Of a stretch of DNA of 17,370 bases, positions 1 through 6,971 are shown in pieces. Every line of letters begins with the position of its first letter. Within the stretch, counting starts at the first letter, position 1. A program made the translations under genes and the position numbers. The notes under the pieces were generated by a model that saw nothing but the letters and a program-made list of their open reading frames with translations, had not been told where the DNA came from and ran no database searches. Source of the stretch: CAWHOW01 sp050013795 (GTDB taxonomy: Bacteria; Bacteroidota; Bacteroidia; Bacteroidales; CG2-30-32-10); assembly GCA_050013795.1 (NCBI GenBank), contig JBEKEO010000049.1:1-17370 (forward strand), given 5' to 3'.

Positions 1-2
1 CG

Positions 3-1331
3 GCAACCCTTGACGCAGGAGGTGGCTATTCTACATATTCATGGAATACATTAGCTACAACAGAAACTATTCCTGTAACAACAGCTGGAACATACACGGT
101 TACCGTTACTAACGGAAGCAGTTGTTCTGCAACAGCCAGTACTGTTATAACAGTAAATTCTTCTCCTGTAGCATTTGCCGGCAATGATACAACAATATGT
201 AATGGTAGTAATGTTCCATTAGTGGCGACAGGCGGAGGATCGTATGCATGGAGCAATGGCGCTTCTACTGCTTCCAACACTGTACACCCGAATGTAACAA
301 CCACCTATACTGTTACCGTAACAACAGGAGTCGGCTGTTCAGCATCCAATAATGTATTAGTTACAGTAAAACCTTTTACTCCTCCCAATATCGCAGCAAT
401 TGGCCCCCGAGGGTTTTGCGCGGGATCATCAAATCCTGCAATTTTAATTGCAAGCAGCGGTTATATTTCATATCTGTGGTCAAATGGGGCAACAACACAA
501 ACCGATACTATTCACACCATCGGTACATATTGGGTAATTGCTACATCTGCTAATGGTTGCAGCGATACTTCAGCAGCTATGGTGCTTTATAATTTTCCTG
601 CTGCTATTCCTCCTGTTATTGTGGCGGATGATACTACTGATTTTTGTGAAGGTGATTCAATTTCTGTGATTATGCATACAACCACTCCATACTATGATTA
701 TAACTGGGCGGGCGGTTCTACAACACCTGAAATTGATGTTACACACGTTGGTAATTATGATGTGACAGTCACTGACAGTAATGGATGTACTGCAGTTAGT
801 AATATCATACCGGTAAAATTCATTCCCAAGCCGGTAGCTTATTTTAATGATGGAGCATCTGGCACTACTCTTACATTCTACAATACTTCATTAAACGGTC
901 AAACATACCTGTGGGAATTTGGCGATGGAGATACTTCGACAGCATTCGATCCAGTTCATCAATATGCTGTTCCCGGTACAGATACTATTAAACTTATTGC
1001 TTCTAATATTTGCGGAAGCGATACACAAATAGTTATTATCAAAGTTGGTTTCGGGCCTGGCATACAAGAAAATATGTTTGTAGATAATGTCTCCGTTTAT
1101 CCTGTTCCCACCAATGGAGATATTGCTGTGACGTTTGACTATAGCGGGTTAACTGCCCTTGATGTTAAAATATATAATTTGCTTGGGCAGATTCAGTATA
1201 GAGAAACTGTAAATGAATTGACTGGGAAGTACCATAATATTATAAACATGTCGCAAATGTCTACCGGTATTTACTTGTTGCAAATTATCTCTGATAAAGG
1301 TTCTGTTAATATCAAACTTGTAAAAGGTTAA
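3..1331 (+). CDS. Partial (5' end missing) T9SS-secreted repeat protein with Ig-like and PKD domains
   Basis: The frame is open from the window's left edge, so the gene starts upstream; 442 residues are visible. There are about four Ig-like/SprB-type repeats of roughly 65-70 residues. Each has a Cys near its start, a W-S-N-G-A or W-A-G-G-S turn, a TYTVTVT-type strand and a second Cys (for example TICNGSN...GVGCSASN). A PKD domain follows at about visible residues 276-349, with the signature YLWEFGDGDTS. The last ~80 residues are a T9SS type A sorting domain: VYPVPTNG, VKIYNLLGQ, GIYLLQI, ending in a Lys-rich tip. Proteins of this build are exported by Bacteroidota through the outer membrane and attached to or released from the surface, often as adhesins or gliding-related filaments. 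The ligand is unknown. A strong terminator follows directly. An internal GTG at 222 is not a credible start because homologous repeat sequence continues upstream of it. Confidence 0.9.
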   Translation, partial: ATLDAGGGYSTYSWNTLATTETIPVTTAGTYTVTVTNGSSCSATASTVITVNSSPVAFAGNDTTICNGSNVPLVATGGGSYAWSNGASTASNTVHPNVTTTYTVTVTTGVGCSASNNVLVTVKPFTPPNIAAIGPRGFCAGSSNPAILIASSGYISYLWSNGATTQTDTIHTIGTYWVIATSANGCSDTSAAMVLYNFPAAIPPVIVADDTTDFCEGDSISVIMHTTTPYYDYNWAGGSTTPEIDVTHVGNYDVTVTDSNGCTAVSNIIPVKFIPKPVAYFNDGASGTTLTFYNTSLNGQTYLWEFGDGDTSTAFDPVHQYAVPGTDTIKLIASNICGSDTQIVIIKVGFGPGIQENMFVDNVSVYPVPTNGDIAVTFDYSGLTALDVKIYNLLGQIQYRETVNELTGKYHNIINMSQMSTGIYLLQIISDKGSVNIKLVKG

Positions 1332-1351
1332 AGTGAACCTGAAATTAAATT

Positions 1352-1386
1352 AAGAATCCCCACTAAATGCGGGGATTCTTTTTTTA
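1352..1386 (+). terminator. Rho-independent terminator of the Ig/PKD protein gene
   Basis: A perfect 10-bp stem (AAGAATCCCC at 1352-1361 pairs with GGGGATTCTT at 1371-1380) has a 9-nt loop and runs into a T tract to about 1385. It lies 20 bp after the stop codon, between convergent genes. On the minus strand the T tract is poor, so it probably acts mainly for the plus strand. Confidence 0.9.
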
Positions 1387-1523
1387 TGATAGTTAATATT
1401 TATAATTTAAAACTAACCAAAAATAAAAGTATACTAATTAAATTTTTAATAAAGTTAGTTATAAAATTACTGGAATCAAAATAGTTTTAGTGAATTAAAA
1501 TACTGTAAAAGCATTATTCCGGA
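1387..1523. other. AT-rich gap between convergent genes
   Basis: This stretch is very AT-rich and has no credible reading frame, RNA gene or strong hairpin. It contains only the downstream region of the minus-strand FG-GAP gene; I see no clear terminator for that gene beyond the shared hairpin at 1352-1380. Confidence 0.6.
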
Positions 1524-3854
1524 TTAATGCATCACCAGGAATTTATTACGAAGAGATAATTCTTTTCCATTCTGTTTATCCTTGCCAGTGATAGTACATA
1601 TATACAAGCCATCGGCTAATTCAGAAACATCGATAGTAATGACAGATGGTGAGTTTTGCTGCAATGTGCGAATGCAAGCTCCCTGTGAATTGTAAATTGT
1701 AATATTTGCTGTCTGGATTGAAACATTCTTGGGAAATGAAATATTTATTCTGTCATATGCCGGATTGGGATATAATTCAGCATCCATGTAAGTGGGAGAG
1801 GAATAATTATTAACTCCCAAAAGGCTTGGATGTACTCCTTTAAAATAAGATAACCCGCCCGAATAATTTCCGACTATCAAATCGGGATAAGTATTACTGG
1901 TGAGGTTTCCAACTGCATAACTGCTGTATTGCCCTTCATAAATATAAAGGTAATTGGAGTTAACCAGAGTGAACTGCTTTCCGGGTGTTAAGTTGCCTTC
2001 AATATCCTTATAATAATATAGGTTTCCGCTCAAACTTCCAACAAATAATCTTAATTCACCTGTGGAATCCCTGAAAAAGCAGGGAATACTGTTTCCGTAA
2101 TTTGAAGTTGCATATAGGGTAACATTAACTCCTCCCAATGTGTCAGTGATATGGGTAAACTGGGGATTTGTTTTGGTGCCTGTGTTCTTGTAATAAGTCA
2201 GATTGCCATTTTCCTGCCCGATAACAAGATCAAGTAATGAATCGCCGTCAAGGTCAATTAACTGAGGAGCACTTGAAGGAGCTGCATCAGCGGAAGAAAA
2301 TGCGACATGTATATTCCGAAATGATGTATCAGCAAGGGCCATTTTCAACGGATAAATTGCAGCTGCAGTATCAATATATAAATCAAGGTATCCATCGGTA
2401 CGCCCTATAATCATAACAGGACGACCATTGCCATATAAATCTCCAAAGGTTGGAAGAACACCCGATATGTTGCGCTGATAAATATTCGCAAAATCATTAG
2501 TTACAAACTGAAATTCCGGATTTCCAGGTGTCCCGATATTTTGATATAAAGCAATCTTCGATCTGTGGTTTGAACGTAGCTGATACCAATCGTAATATGA
2601 AGAGTCGCGGGCGCCGAAATTCCCGATAAACAAATCAGGAAGCCCGTCGCCATTATAATCGAACAATACGGGATATGCGCCTGAACCAATATCGATCATA
2701 TCCTTTTGAAGGAAATTATTGCATTGAAATTCAAATACAGGATGTGAATTTGTTCCTGTATTCTTATAGTACCAGCAGCTTTTCAAGTCTTCCGAATTGG
2801 TCTGACTTCCATCAAACGGAGAAACAATCAGGTCTTTTAGTTCATCGTTATTTACATCCAGGAAGAAAGGGGCTGGTAAAGAATACAAATTAACAGGGAC
2901 TGAATTTGAAGGAAATAAGGTATCCTGACTTGTCATTCTTGCAGAATCAATAGTTCCACTATTTGTAAGCTTAATAAGGTTCTTATAACCCATATCGCCA
3001 AGAACAAGGTCGGGCAAACCATCGCCGTTCAGATCAGTTGCCAGTATTGTATTTCCAACATGTTTTGCATCATCGGTTAATTTATTTGTTGGTTTTGTTC
3101 TCATCCAGGAAGAAGGGCAGGTGGTATCCAATGCAATAGAATCGCCCCTGACACTTTCTGAAAAATGTCCCCAGCAATATGTTTCAAGATTATAAATCAA
3201 GCTGTCGGCGTTATGATAAGTTTCTTCCGACATGTTCTTATAATATTGCACCCAGCAACCACCATATTGATTAAGCAAATCGTAAAAAACAAGAATATCA
3301 AGGTCGCCGTCACCGTCAATATCAGCTATGGCAGGCAAGTCAACATTGGTTAAATACACGGGAATAGTATCATTACCGGGATACACAGATGGTATTGCAT
3401 TAGTGATAAGTCTGAATTTTAATCCGGCAGACGTAGAAACATTCTTCCAGACAGCAATAGAGGAATAATTTGAAAAAGTAAAGAAATCGGCTTTCCCATC
3501 GCCGTTATAATCAATACATCTTGCCCATGTATTGGGCAATATTGGCGGAAACATGGTTTCGTACCGGGGAGCATACACATAATCCACAGAGTCGGCGGTT
3601 CCGTTATTAATAAAGGTAAGAACTCTGCTGCTGTTACGGTCGTAAATAAAAAGGTCGGGAATGCCGTCGCCGTTCAGGTCGATTTGCGAAAACTGGCATG
3701 AATTCATTCCGCCGCCCCAGGGGTTTTTCATTATGCTGTGCAAACTATCCCTTACTATTATGGAAAGATCGCGTTTGAAGCCGTAATCCTCATATTGAGC
3801 TTTGAGAAGAAAGCTGAAAATGAGAAGAAGAAGCAGAATAATAAGTCTTTTCAT
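1524..3854 (-). CDS. T9SS-secreted FG-GAP/VCBS repeat protein
   Basis: The product is 776 residues from the start chosen here. The N-terminus (MKRLIILLLLLIFSFLLKAQ) is a good Sec signal peptide. An ATG 21 bp upstream (3875) gives a poorer leader and lies at or before the predicted transcription start, so 3854 is preferred. The body carries repeated calcium-binding-like loops of FG-GAP/VCBS type, D-x-[ND]-x-D-G followed by a PDL[FV]IG-like strand: about residues 59, 115, 178, 274, 333, 399 and 534, plus degenerate copies. Such loops build a beta-propeller. Four or more 'YYKNTGT'-like segments lie between blades, which is common in Bacteroidota VCBS proteins. The last ~80 residues (from LYPNPAYDRINIS, about residue 694) are a T9SS type A sorting domain. 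The protein is therefore expected outside the cell or on its surface. Its substrate or partner cannot be told from sequence. It is convergent with the other T9SS cargo gene. Confidence 0.9.
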   Translation of the reverse strand: MKRLIILLLLLIFSFLLKAQYEDYGFKRDLSIIVRDSLHSIMKNPWGGGMNSCQFSQIDLNGDGIPDLFIYDRNSSRVLTFINNGTADSVDYVYAPRYETMFPPILPNTWARCIDYNGDGKADFFTFSNYSSIAVWKNVSTSAGLKFRLITNAIPSVYPGNDTIPVYLTNVDLPAIADIDGDGDLDILVFYDLLNQYGGCWVQYYKNMSEETYHNADSLIYNLETYCWGHFSESVRGDSIALDTTCPSSWMRTKPTNKLTDDAKHVGNTILATDLNGDGLPDLVLGDMGYKNLIKLTNSGTIDSARMTSQDTLFPSNSVPVNLYSLPAPFFLDVNNDELKDLIVSPFDGSQTNSEDLKSCWYYKNTGTNSHPVFEFQCNNFLQKDMIDIGSGAYPVLFDYNGDGLPDLFIGNFGARDSSYYDWYQLRSNHRSKIALYQNIGTPGNPEFQFVTNDFANIYQRNISGVLPTFGDLYGNGRPVMIIGRTDGYLDLYIDTAAAIYPLKMALADTSFRNIHVAFSSADAAPSSAPQLIDLDGDSLLDLVIGQENGNLTYYKNTGTKTNPQFTHITDTLGGVNVTLYATSNYGNSIPCFFRDSTGELRLFVGSLSGNLYYYKDIEGNLTPGKQFTLVNSNYLYIYEGQYSSYAVGNLTSNTYPDLIVGNYSGGLSYFKGVHPSLLGVNNYSSPTYMDAELYPNPAYDRINISFPKNVSIQTANITIYNSQGACIRTLQQNSPSVITIDVSELADGLYICTITGKDKQNGKELSLRNKFLVMH

Positions 3855-3876
3855 TATATAAAACAGTTGTATCATG

Positions 3877-3884
3877 CAAAATTA
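3877..3884 (-). promoter_or_regulatory. Candidate Bacteroidota -7 element for the FG-GAP gene
   Basis: On the minus strand this reads TAATTTTG, an exact match to TAnnTTTG. It would start transcription near 3870, about 16 nt before the ATG at 3854. A TTTG exists upstream but with a spacer of only about 15 bp, shorter than usual, so the -33 element is weak. Confidence 0.5.
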
Positions 3885-3969
3885 GGTATAAAGCAAATGC
3901 AAATGCTTGGTTATGTGAAGTTTTTTTAAGCTCCGGTTGAATATTATTCACAGCACAGTACCCAAAACA

Positions 3970-4116
3970 GTAATAGTTTGTGCAAGTATTGTAATACTCT
4001 CTGCATGTATTGTAATAGTTTGTGCAAGTATTGTAATAGTTTGTGCAAGTATTGTAATACTTTGTGCAAGTATTGTAATAGTTTGTGCAAGTATTATAAG
4101 AGTTGGTGCAAGTCTT
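3970..4116. repeat. 21-bp tandem repeat array 1 (seven units)
   Basis: Seven contiguous 21-bp units start at 3970, 3991, 4012, 4033, 4054, 4075 and 4096. Units 1, 3, 4 and 6 are identical; unit 5 differs by one base; units 2 and 7 are more diverged. Across each junction lies an imperfect dyad, AAGTATT-GT-AATA[C/G]TT, which is a perfect 7+7 inverted repeat at the junction of units 4 and 5. There are no spacers, so this is not a CRISPR array. Because 21 is a multiple of three, open frames run through on both strands (plus: VIVCASI repeats; minus: NTCTNYY repeats). They look like by-products of the repeat. The array sits between the divergent FG-GAP and lipoprotein genes, upstream of both promoters. 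Confidence 0.95.
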
Positions 4117-4204
4117 ACAACGAATAAGCTCTTGTAAAAAGTAAAAATCTTTAAAGACTACGTAAACATAAATAATTATATATTCTATTTTCAATTAAAA
4201 TCAA

Positions 4205-4212
4205 TAATTTTG
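4205..4212 (+). promoter_or_regulatory. Candidate -7 element for the lipoprotein gene at 4277
   Basis: TAATTTTG matches TAnnTTTG exactly and lies 64 bp upstream of the ATG. There is no clear TTTG at the -33 position, only the T-rich ATTTTC near 4187-4191. The leader would be about 55-60 nt and contains a weak GGA ribosome-binding motif at 4266-4268. Confidence 0.45.
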
Positions 4213-4276
4213 TTGACATAATAAAATAAGGACCCGGCTATTTTTAATAAAGGTTCATGTTAAAAGGACGAATTGT

Positions 4277-4912
4277 ATGAAAACAAAAACCCCAATCTTA
4301 GTATTAATTTTTTTTGCTTCGGTTATTTTGCTTTTCACCCATTGTACAAAAGAAGGGAAAAACCTGGGCACTCTTTCTTTCACCACTCAGGATCATCAGA
4401 TTGTCCCTTACCATGGAGGCGAACAGCTTACTTTTAAAGATTCGCTGGGAAGGCTTGCAAATATGAGCGTAAAAAGCCCTATAAGCGATGTGTATAACAA
4501 AGCGCTGCAGAACAGCAATATATCGAGCAACTATTATACGGTTGAAACTGTAACTATAAAAGCCGACAGTATTTTTACAATAAGTTTATCTTTTTCATAT
4601 CCTTTCAACACTCCTGAATATAAAATATTCAGTGTAAACTTCGGCTTCCTGTCGCATCCCGAAATAGGTTATTTTACCGGACTATATCAGTTCAATTCAG
4701 GTGCTATTTCTGTGTTGCCCACCACCAGTAGTTCACCCGTTGCATATTATGATTCGCTTACCATTGTAAGCAGGAAATTTTATGATGTTTACGGCTTGTC
4801 CACAACTTTAAATCCCGGTACGAGCGATTATATTACAACAGTTTTCTATACAGTTAGCATTGGTTTTGTAGGTGTTAAGACTAACAAAGGAGAAAAGTGG
4901 TATTTGGATTAA
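4277..4912 (+). CDS. Hypothetical lipoprotein
   Basis: The product has 211 residues. The N-terminus MKTKTPILVL... has a basic start, a hydrophobic core and a lipobox-like end, LLFTHC, with Cys23 as the likely lipidated residue. His at -1 is not the textbook residue. After the Cys comes a TKEGKN stretch, then a polar, beta-rich domain with many Ser/Thr/Tyr and no motif I recognise. The protein should be anchored in a membrane facing the periplasm or surface. Its 3' end overlaps the longest possible reading frame of the next gene on the same strand, so the two are probably co-transcribed. The function is unknown. Confidence 0.8.
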   Translation: MKTKTPILVLIFFASVILLFTHCTKEGKNLGTLSFTTQDHQIVPYHGGEQLTFKDSLGRLANMSVKSPISDVYNKALQNSNISSNYYTVETVTIKADSIFTISLSFSYPFNTPEYKIFSVNFGFLSHPEIGYFTGLYQFNSGAISVLPTTSSSPVAYYDSLTIVSRKFYDVYGLSTTLNPGTSDYITTVFYTVSIGFVGVKTNKGEKWYLD

Positions 4913-4925
4913 AAAAATCAAAACT

Positions 4926-5663
4926 TTGAAAACAGGAACATCTTTCTCTTCTTTAATTAGCCTGATAATTATACAATTATTTATTATCAGCTCGTGCCGC
5001 AACACTAACAATGTAATTTCTTCGGGTATCATTCAGAAAAGGAAATATAATAAAGGTTATTTTGTTAATGTTTTTCCAAAACGACAGAAAGTTTCTAAAA
5101 TTCAAATTCCAAATAACCAAACGACAATTGCTTCTTCCAATCAAACAGTAACAAAAAGCGGTAACAATACTGATAATTTAATTGCTTCGACTGATGACAT
5201 AAAGCAAACTGTTAATAAACCCACCAAACCTGTTATTCCCGATGAAAAGAATATCCGGGGAAAGCAAAACAATACTCTTGCTGGAAGAATAATCAACAAA
5301 GTTGAAAGGCGATTGAATATTTCCTTGCCATTTGGAAGGGATGATGGTAAGCGTGTGATAAATAAAGACGCTTTGATTGGCTTTTTTTGCGGAATCACAA
5401 CACCAGTGCTTTTAATAGTATTAGCGGTATTATCAATTAGCGGAGCTGGCTCAGTAGTGTTGGATATAGTGGGTATTGCAATTGTTGTGTGTGCTGTTTG
5501 TGCCCTTACATATAGCCGTAGCGGACTTAATCAAATAAAACATTTCCCCGATATATTTAAAGGAAAAGGATATGCACTGGTCGGTTTTATTCTTGGAATG
5601 ATTGAAGTAGCAATAATGCTGACAACTTTACTTATAATAATTATTGCTGCATTGGCTTCATGA
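4926..5663 (+). CDS. Putative lipoprotein with C-terminal DUF4190-like membrane region
   Basis: The frame is open from a GTG at 4872, inside the previous gene, but no ATG lies near the signal peptide. TTG at 4926 gives a compact lipoprotein signal (LKTGTSF..., core LISLIIIQLF, lipobox IISSC, Cys at residue 24) and about 245 residues. An SD-like AAAGGAG at 4886-4892 fits neither start well, so the true start is unsettled. After the Cys comes a hydrophilic Asn/Thr/Lys-rich linker of about 100 residues. Then come three hydrophobic segments: GFFCGITTPVLLIVLAVLSI, VVLDIVGIAIVVCAVCAL and YALVGFILGMIEVAIMLTTL. The spacing and the GF-ILGMI pattern resemble DUF4190-type small membrane domains. A lipidated N-terminus on a protein with several membrane spans is unusual. 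It may be an inner-membrane lipoprotein. The function is unknown. Confidence 0.7.
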   Translation: MKTGTSFSSLISLIIIQLFIISSCRNTNNVISSGIIQKRKYNKGYFVNVFPKRQKVSKIQIPNNQTTIASSNQTVTKSGNNTDNLIASTDDIKQTVNKPTKPVIPDEKNIRGKQNNTLAGRIINKVERRLNISLPFGRDDGKRVINKDALIGFFCGITTPVLLIVLAVLSISGAGSVVLDIVGIAIVVCAVCALTYSRSGLNQIKHFPDIFKGKGYALVGFILGMIEVAIMLTTLLIIIIAALAS

Positions 5664-5720
5664 TAAATAATTTTTAATATCGGATTATTACATCAAGAAT
5701 AGTGGAAGTGAAACCCAATG

Positions 5721-6269
5721 CTACTTAGCAATAATAGTATCTGCGGGAGTGTAAAGGCTGTCGAGGCTGTGTAATTTGTACCTTTCAATAATGGTTATCA
5801 AACTGTAAGCATAATTAGGGTCTTCGGCATAGCCGTCGTTCTTTAGGCCCCATGCCCATCCTTTATAATCGTTAATACTAAGGCTGAAAAGATTTTTATA
5901 CCACTTTTTCGCTCTGATATGGTTGGAATGGTCGCGGTACGATTCAATAGCGGAACCGTATTTCTTATAACAAATATTACCAATTGGAAAAGTTTCGCCT
6001 TTCCATTCGGGTTTGCATTTAATGCCAAAATGATTATTGGCTAATATGGCAAGGGTGCTGTTGCCGAAAGCCGATTCAATTATTGCCTGAGCGAGAATAA
6101 TGCTGGCAGGTATGCCGCTGCGGTTCATTTCTTTTAAAGCGTAAGTGCGGAAAGCAAGTATATAATCACCAAGTGTGTATTTCTGAGCCTTTGCGTATTC
6201 AGATGAAACATTGGAACAGATAAGCGTTAAAGCAATAATTCCGGCACACAGCAAAAAAATCTTTCTCAT
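5721..6269 (-). CDS. Secreted N-acetylglucosaminidase, GH73/FlgJ-like
   Basis: The product has 182 residues. A Sec-type signal peptide covers about residues 1-29 (MRKIFLLCAGIIALTLICSN..., likely cleaved after AKA). The rest is a single glucosaminidase domain: IPASIILAQAIIESAFGNS with the proposed catalytic Glu65, then LAILANNHFGIKC, followed by Y-SAIESYRDH and GLKNDGYAEDPNYAYSLITIIERY. This order is typical of GH73 enzymes that cut the GlcNAc-MurNAc bond of peptidoglycan. It has no LysM or SH3 cell-wall-binding domain, which is short for the family but common in Bacteroidota. It is convergent with the lipoprotein gene (57 bp apart) and divergent from rsmG. The likely role is wall turnover or daughter-cell separation. 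Confidence 0.9.
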   Translation of the reverse strand: MRKIFLLCAGIIALTLICSNVSSEYAKAQKYTLGDYILAFRTYALKEMNRSGIPASIILAQAIIESAFGNSTLAILANNHFGIKCKPEWKGETFPIGNICYKKYGSAIESYRDHSNHIRAKKWYKNLFSLSINDYKGWAWGLKNDGYAEDPNYAYSLITIIERYKLHSLDSLYTPADTIIAK

Positions 6270-6291
6270 AAACTTAAAACAATCGGGGAGG

Positions 6292-6323
6292 CAAACCTAA
6301 AACATTTTTTTATAAAATCAAAA
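6292..6323 (-). promoter_or_regulatory. Promoter of the glucosaminidase gene
   Basis: On the minus strand, TTTTG (6323-6319), a 19-bp spacer and TAGGTTTG (6299-6292) form a near-consensus Bacteroidota housekeeping promoter. The predicted start lies around 6286, giving a leader of about 17 nt. Confidence 0.75.
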
Positions 6324-6329
6324 TTCGGT

Positions 6330-6337
6330 TAACTTTG
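6330..6337 (+). promoter_or_regulatory. -7 element of the rsmG promoter
   Basis: TAACTTTG is an exact TAnnTTTG match. A T-run at 6304-6311 lies 18-19 bp upstream in place of a clean TTTG. The predicted transcription start (about 6343) is only about 5 nt before the ATG at 6348, so the rsmG transcript may be nearly leaderless. The element overlaps the region serving the opposite promoter. Confidence 0.6.
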
Positions 6338-6347
6338 CTAACAATAT

Positions 6348-6962
6348 ATGTATATAATCACCAAATATTTTGCTTTAACAAAGGAACAGGAACAGAAATT
6401 TGCTGCGCTTGAAGCAATATATGCTTTGTGGAATTCGCGCATCAATGTTATTTCACGCAAGGATATGGATAACTTCTACGAAAGGCATGTGCTGCATTCC
6501 CTTTCCATTGCAAAAGTGATAACGTTTAAAGAGGGAACCAGCATAATGGATGTTGGCACAGGAGGAGGATTCCCCGGAATACCGCTTGCAATAATGTTTC
6601 CGTCTTGCAAATTTCTTTTAGTTGATTCCATTGGTAAAAAGATCAATGTGGTCAAAGCAGTTGCGGAAGAATTAGGTTTGAATAATGTTGAAGTCATGCT
6701 GGCAAGGGCGGAAACTGTTGAAAAGAAATTTGATTTCATAGTGAGCCGTGCTGTAACAGAACTACCGGAATTTTATAAATGGACAGGCAATAAAATAAAG
6801 AATAATGGCTTCAATGCAATACCTAATGGAATATTGTACCTGAAAGGCGGGGATATTTCGAATGAATTAAAGCAATTGAAAGCCTACAACGAAGTATTTG
6901 AATTGAAAGATTTCTTTGAAGAAGAATTCTTTGAAACTAAAAAGCTGGTATTTGTTTACTGA
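6348..6962 (+). CDS. rsmG: 16S rRNA (guanine(527)-N(7))-methyltransferase RsmG
   Basis: The product has 204 residues, a normal length. RsmG transfers a methyl group from S-adenosylmethionine to N7 of G527 (E. coli numbering) of 16S rRNA in the small ribosomal subunit. Family landmarks are present in order: YALWNSRINVISRKD (about 25-39), HVLHSL (47-52), the SAM-binding loop MDVGTGGGFPGIPLA (about 67-81), LLVDSIGKKINVV, RAETVEKKFDFIVSRAV, and the C-terminal LKGGD and FFEEEFFETKKLV. The start MYIITKYF matches the usual start of Bacteroidota homologues. The cyclase gene follows after 9 bp, so the two are probably co-transcribed. In other bacteria loss of RsmG gives low-level streptomycin resistance. 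Confidence 0.97.
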   Translation: MYIITKYFALTKEQEQKFAALEAIYALWNSRINVISRKDMDNFYERHVLHSLSIAKVITFKEGTSIMDVGTGGGFPGIPLAIMFPSCKFLLVDSIGKKINVVKAVAEELGLNNVEVMLARAETVEKKFDFIVSRAVTELPEFYKWTGNKIKNNGFNAIPNGILYLKGGDISNELKQLKAYNEVFELKDFFEEEFFETKKLVFVY

Positions 6963-6971
6963 AAATGATAA

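Noticed and set aside
3937..4137. 66-residue plus-strand frame with VIVCASI repeats
   Set aside because: It is the same array read on the other strand; a period divisible by three keeps several frames open by chance.
3790..4194. 134-residue minus-strand reading frame with NTCTNYY repeats
   Set aside because: It is produced by the 21-bp array, overlaps the start and promoter of the FG-GAP gene, and has no homology-like features outside the repeat.
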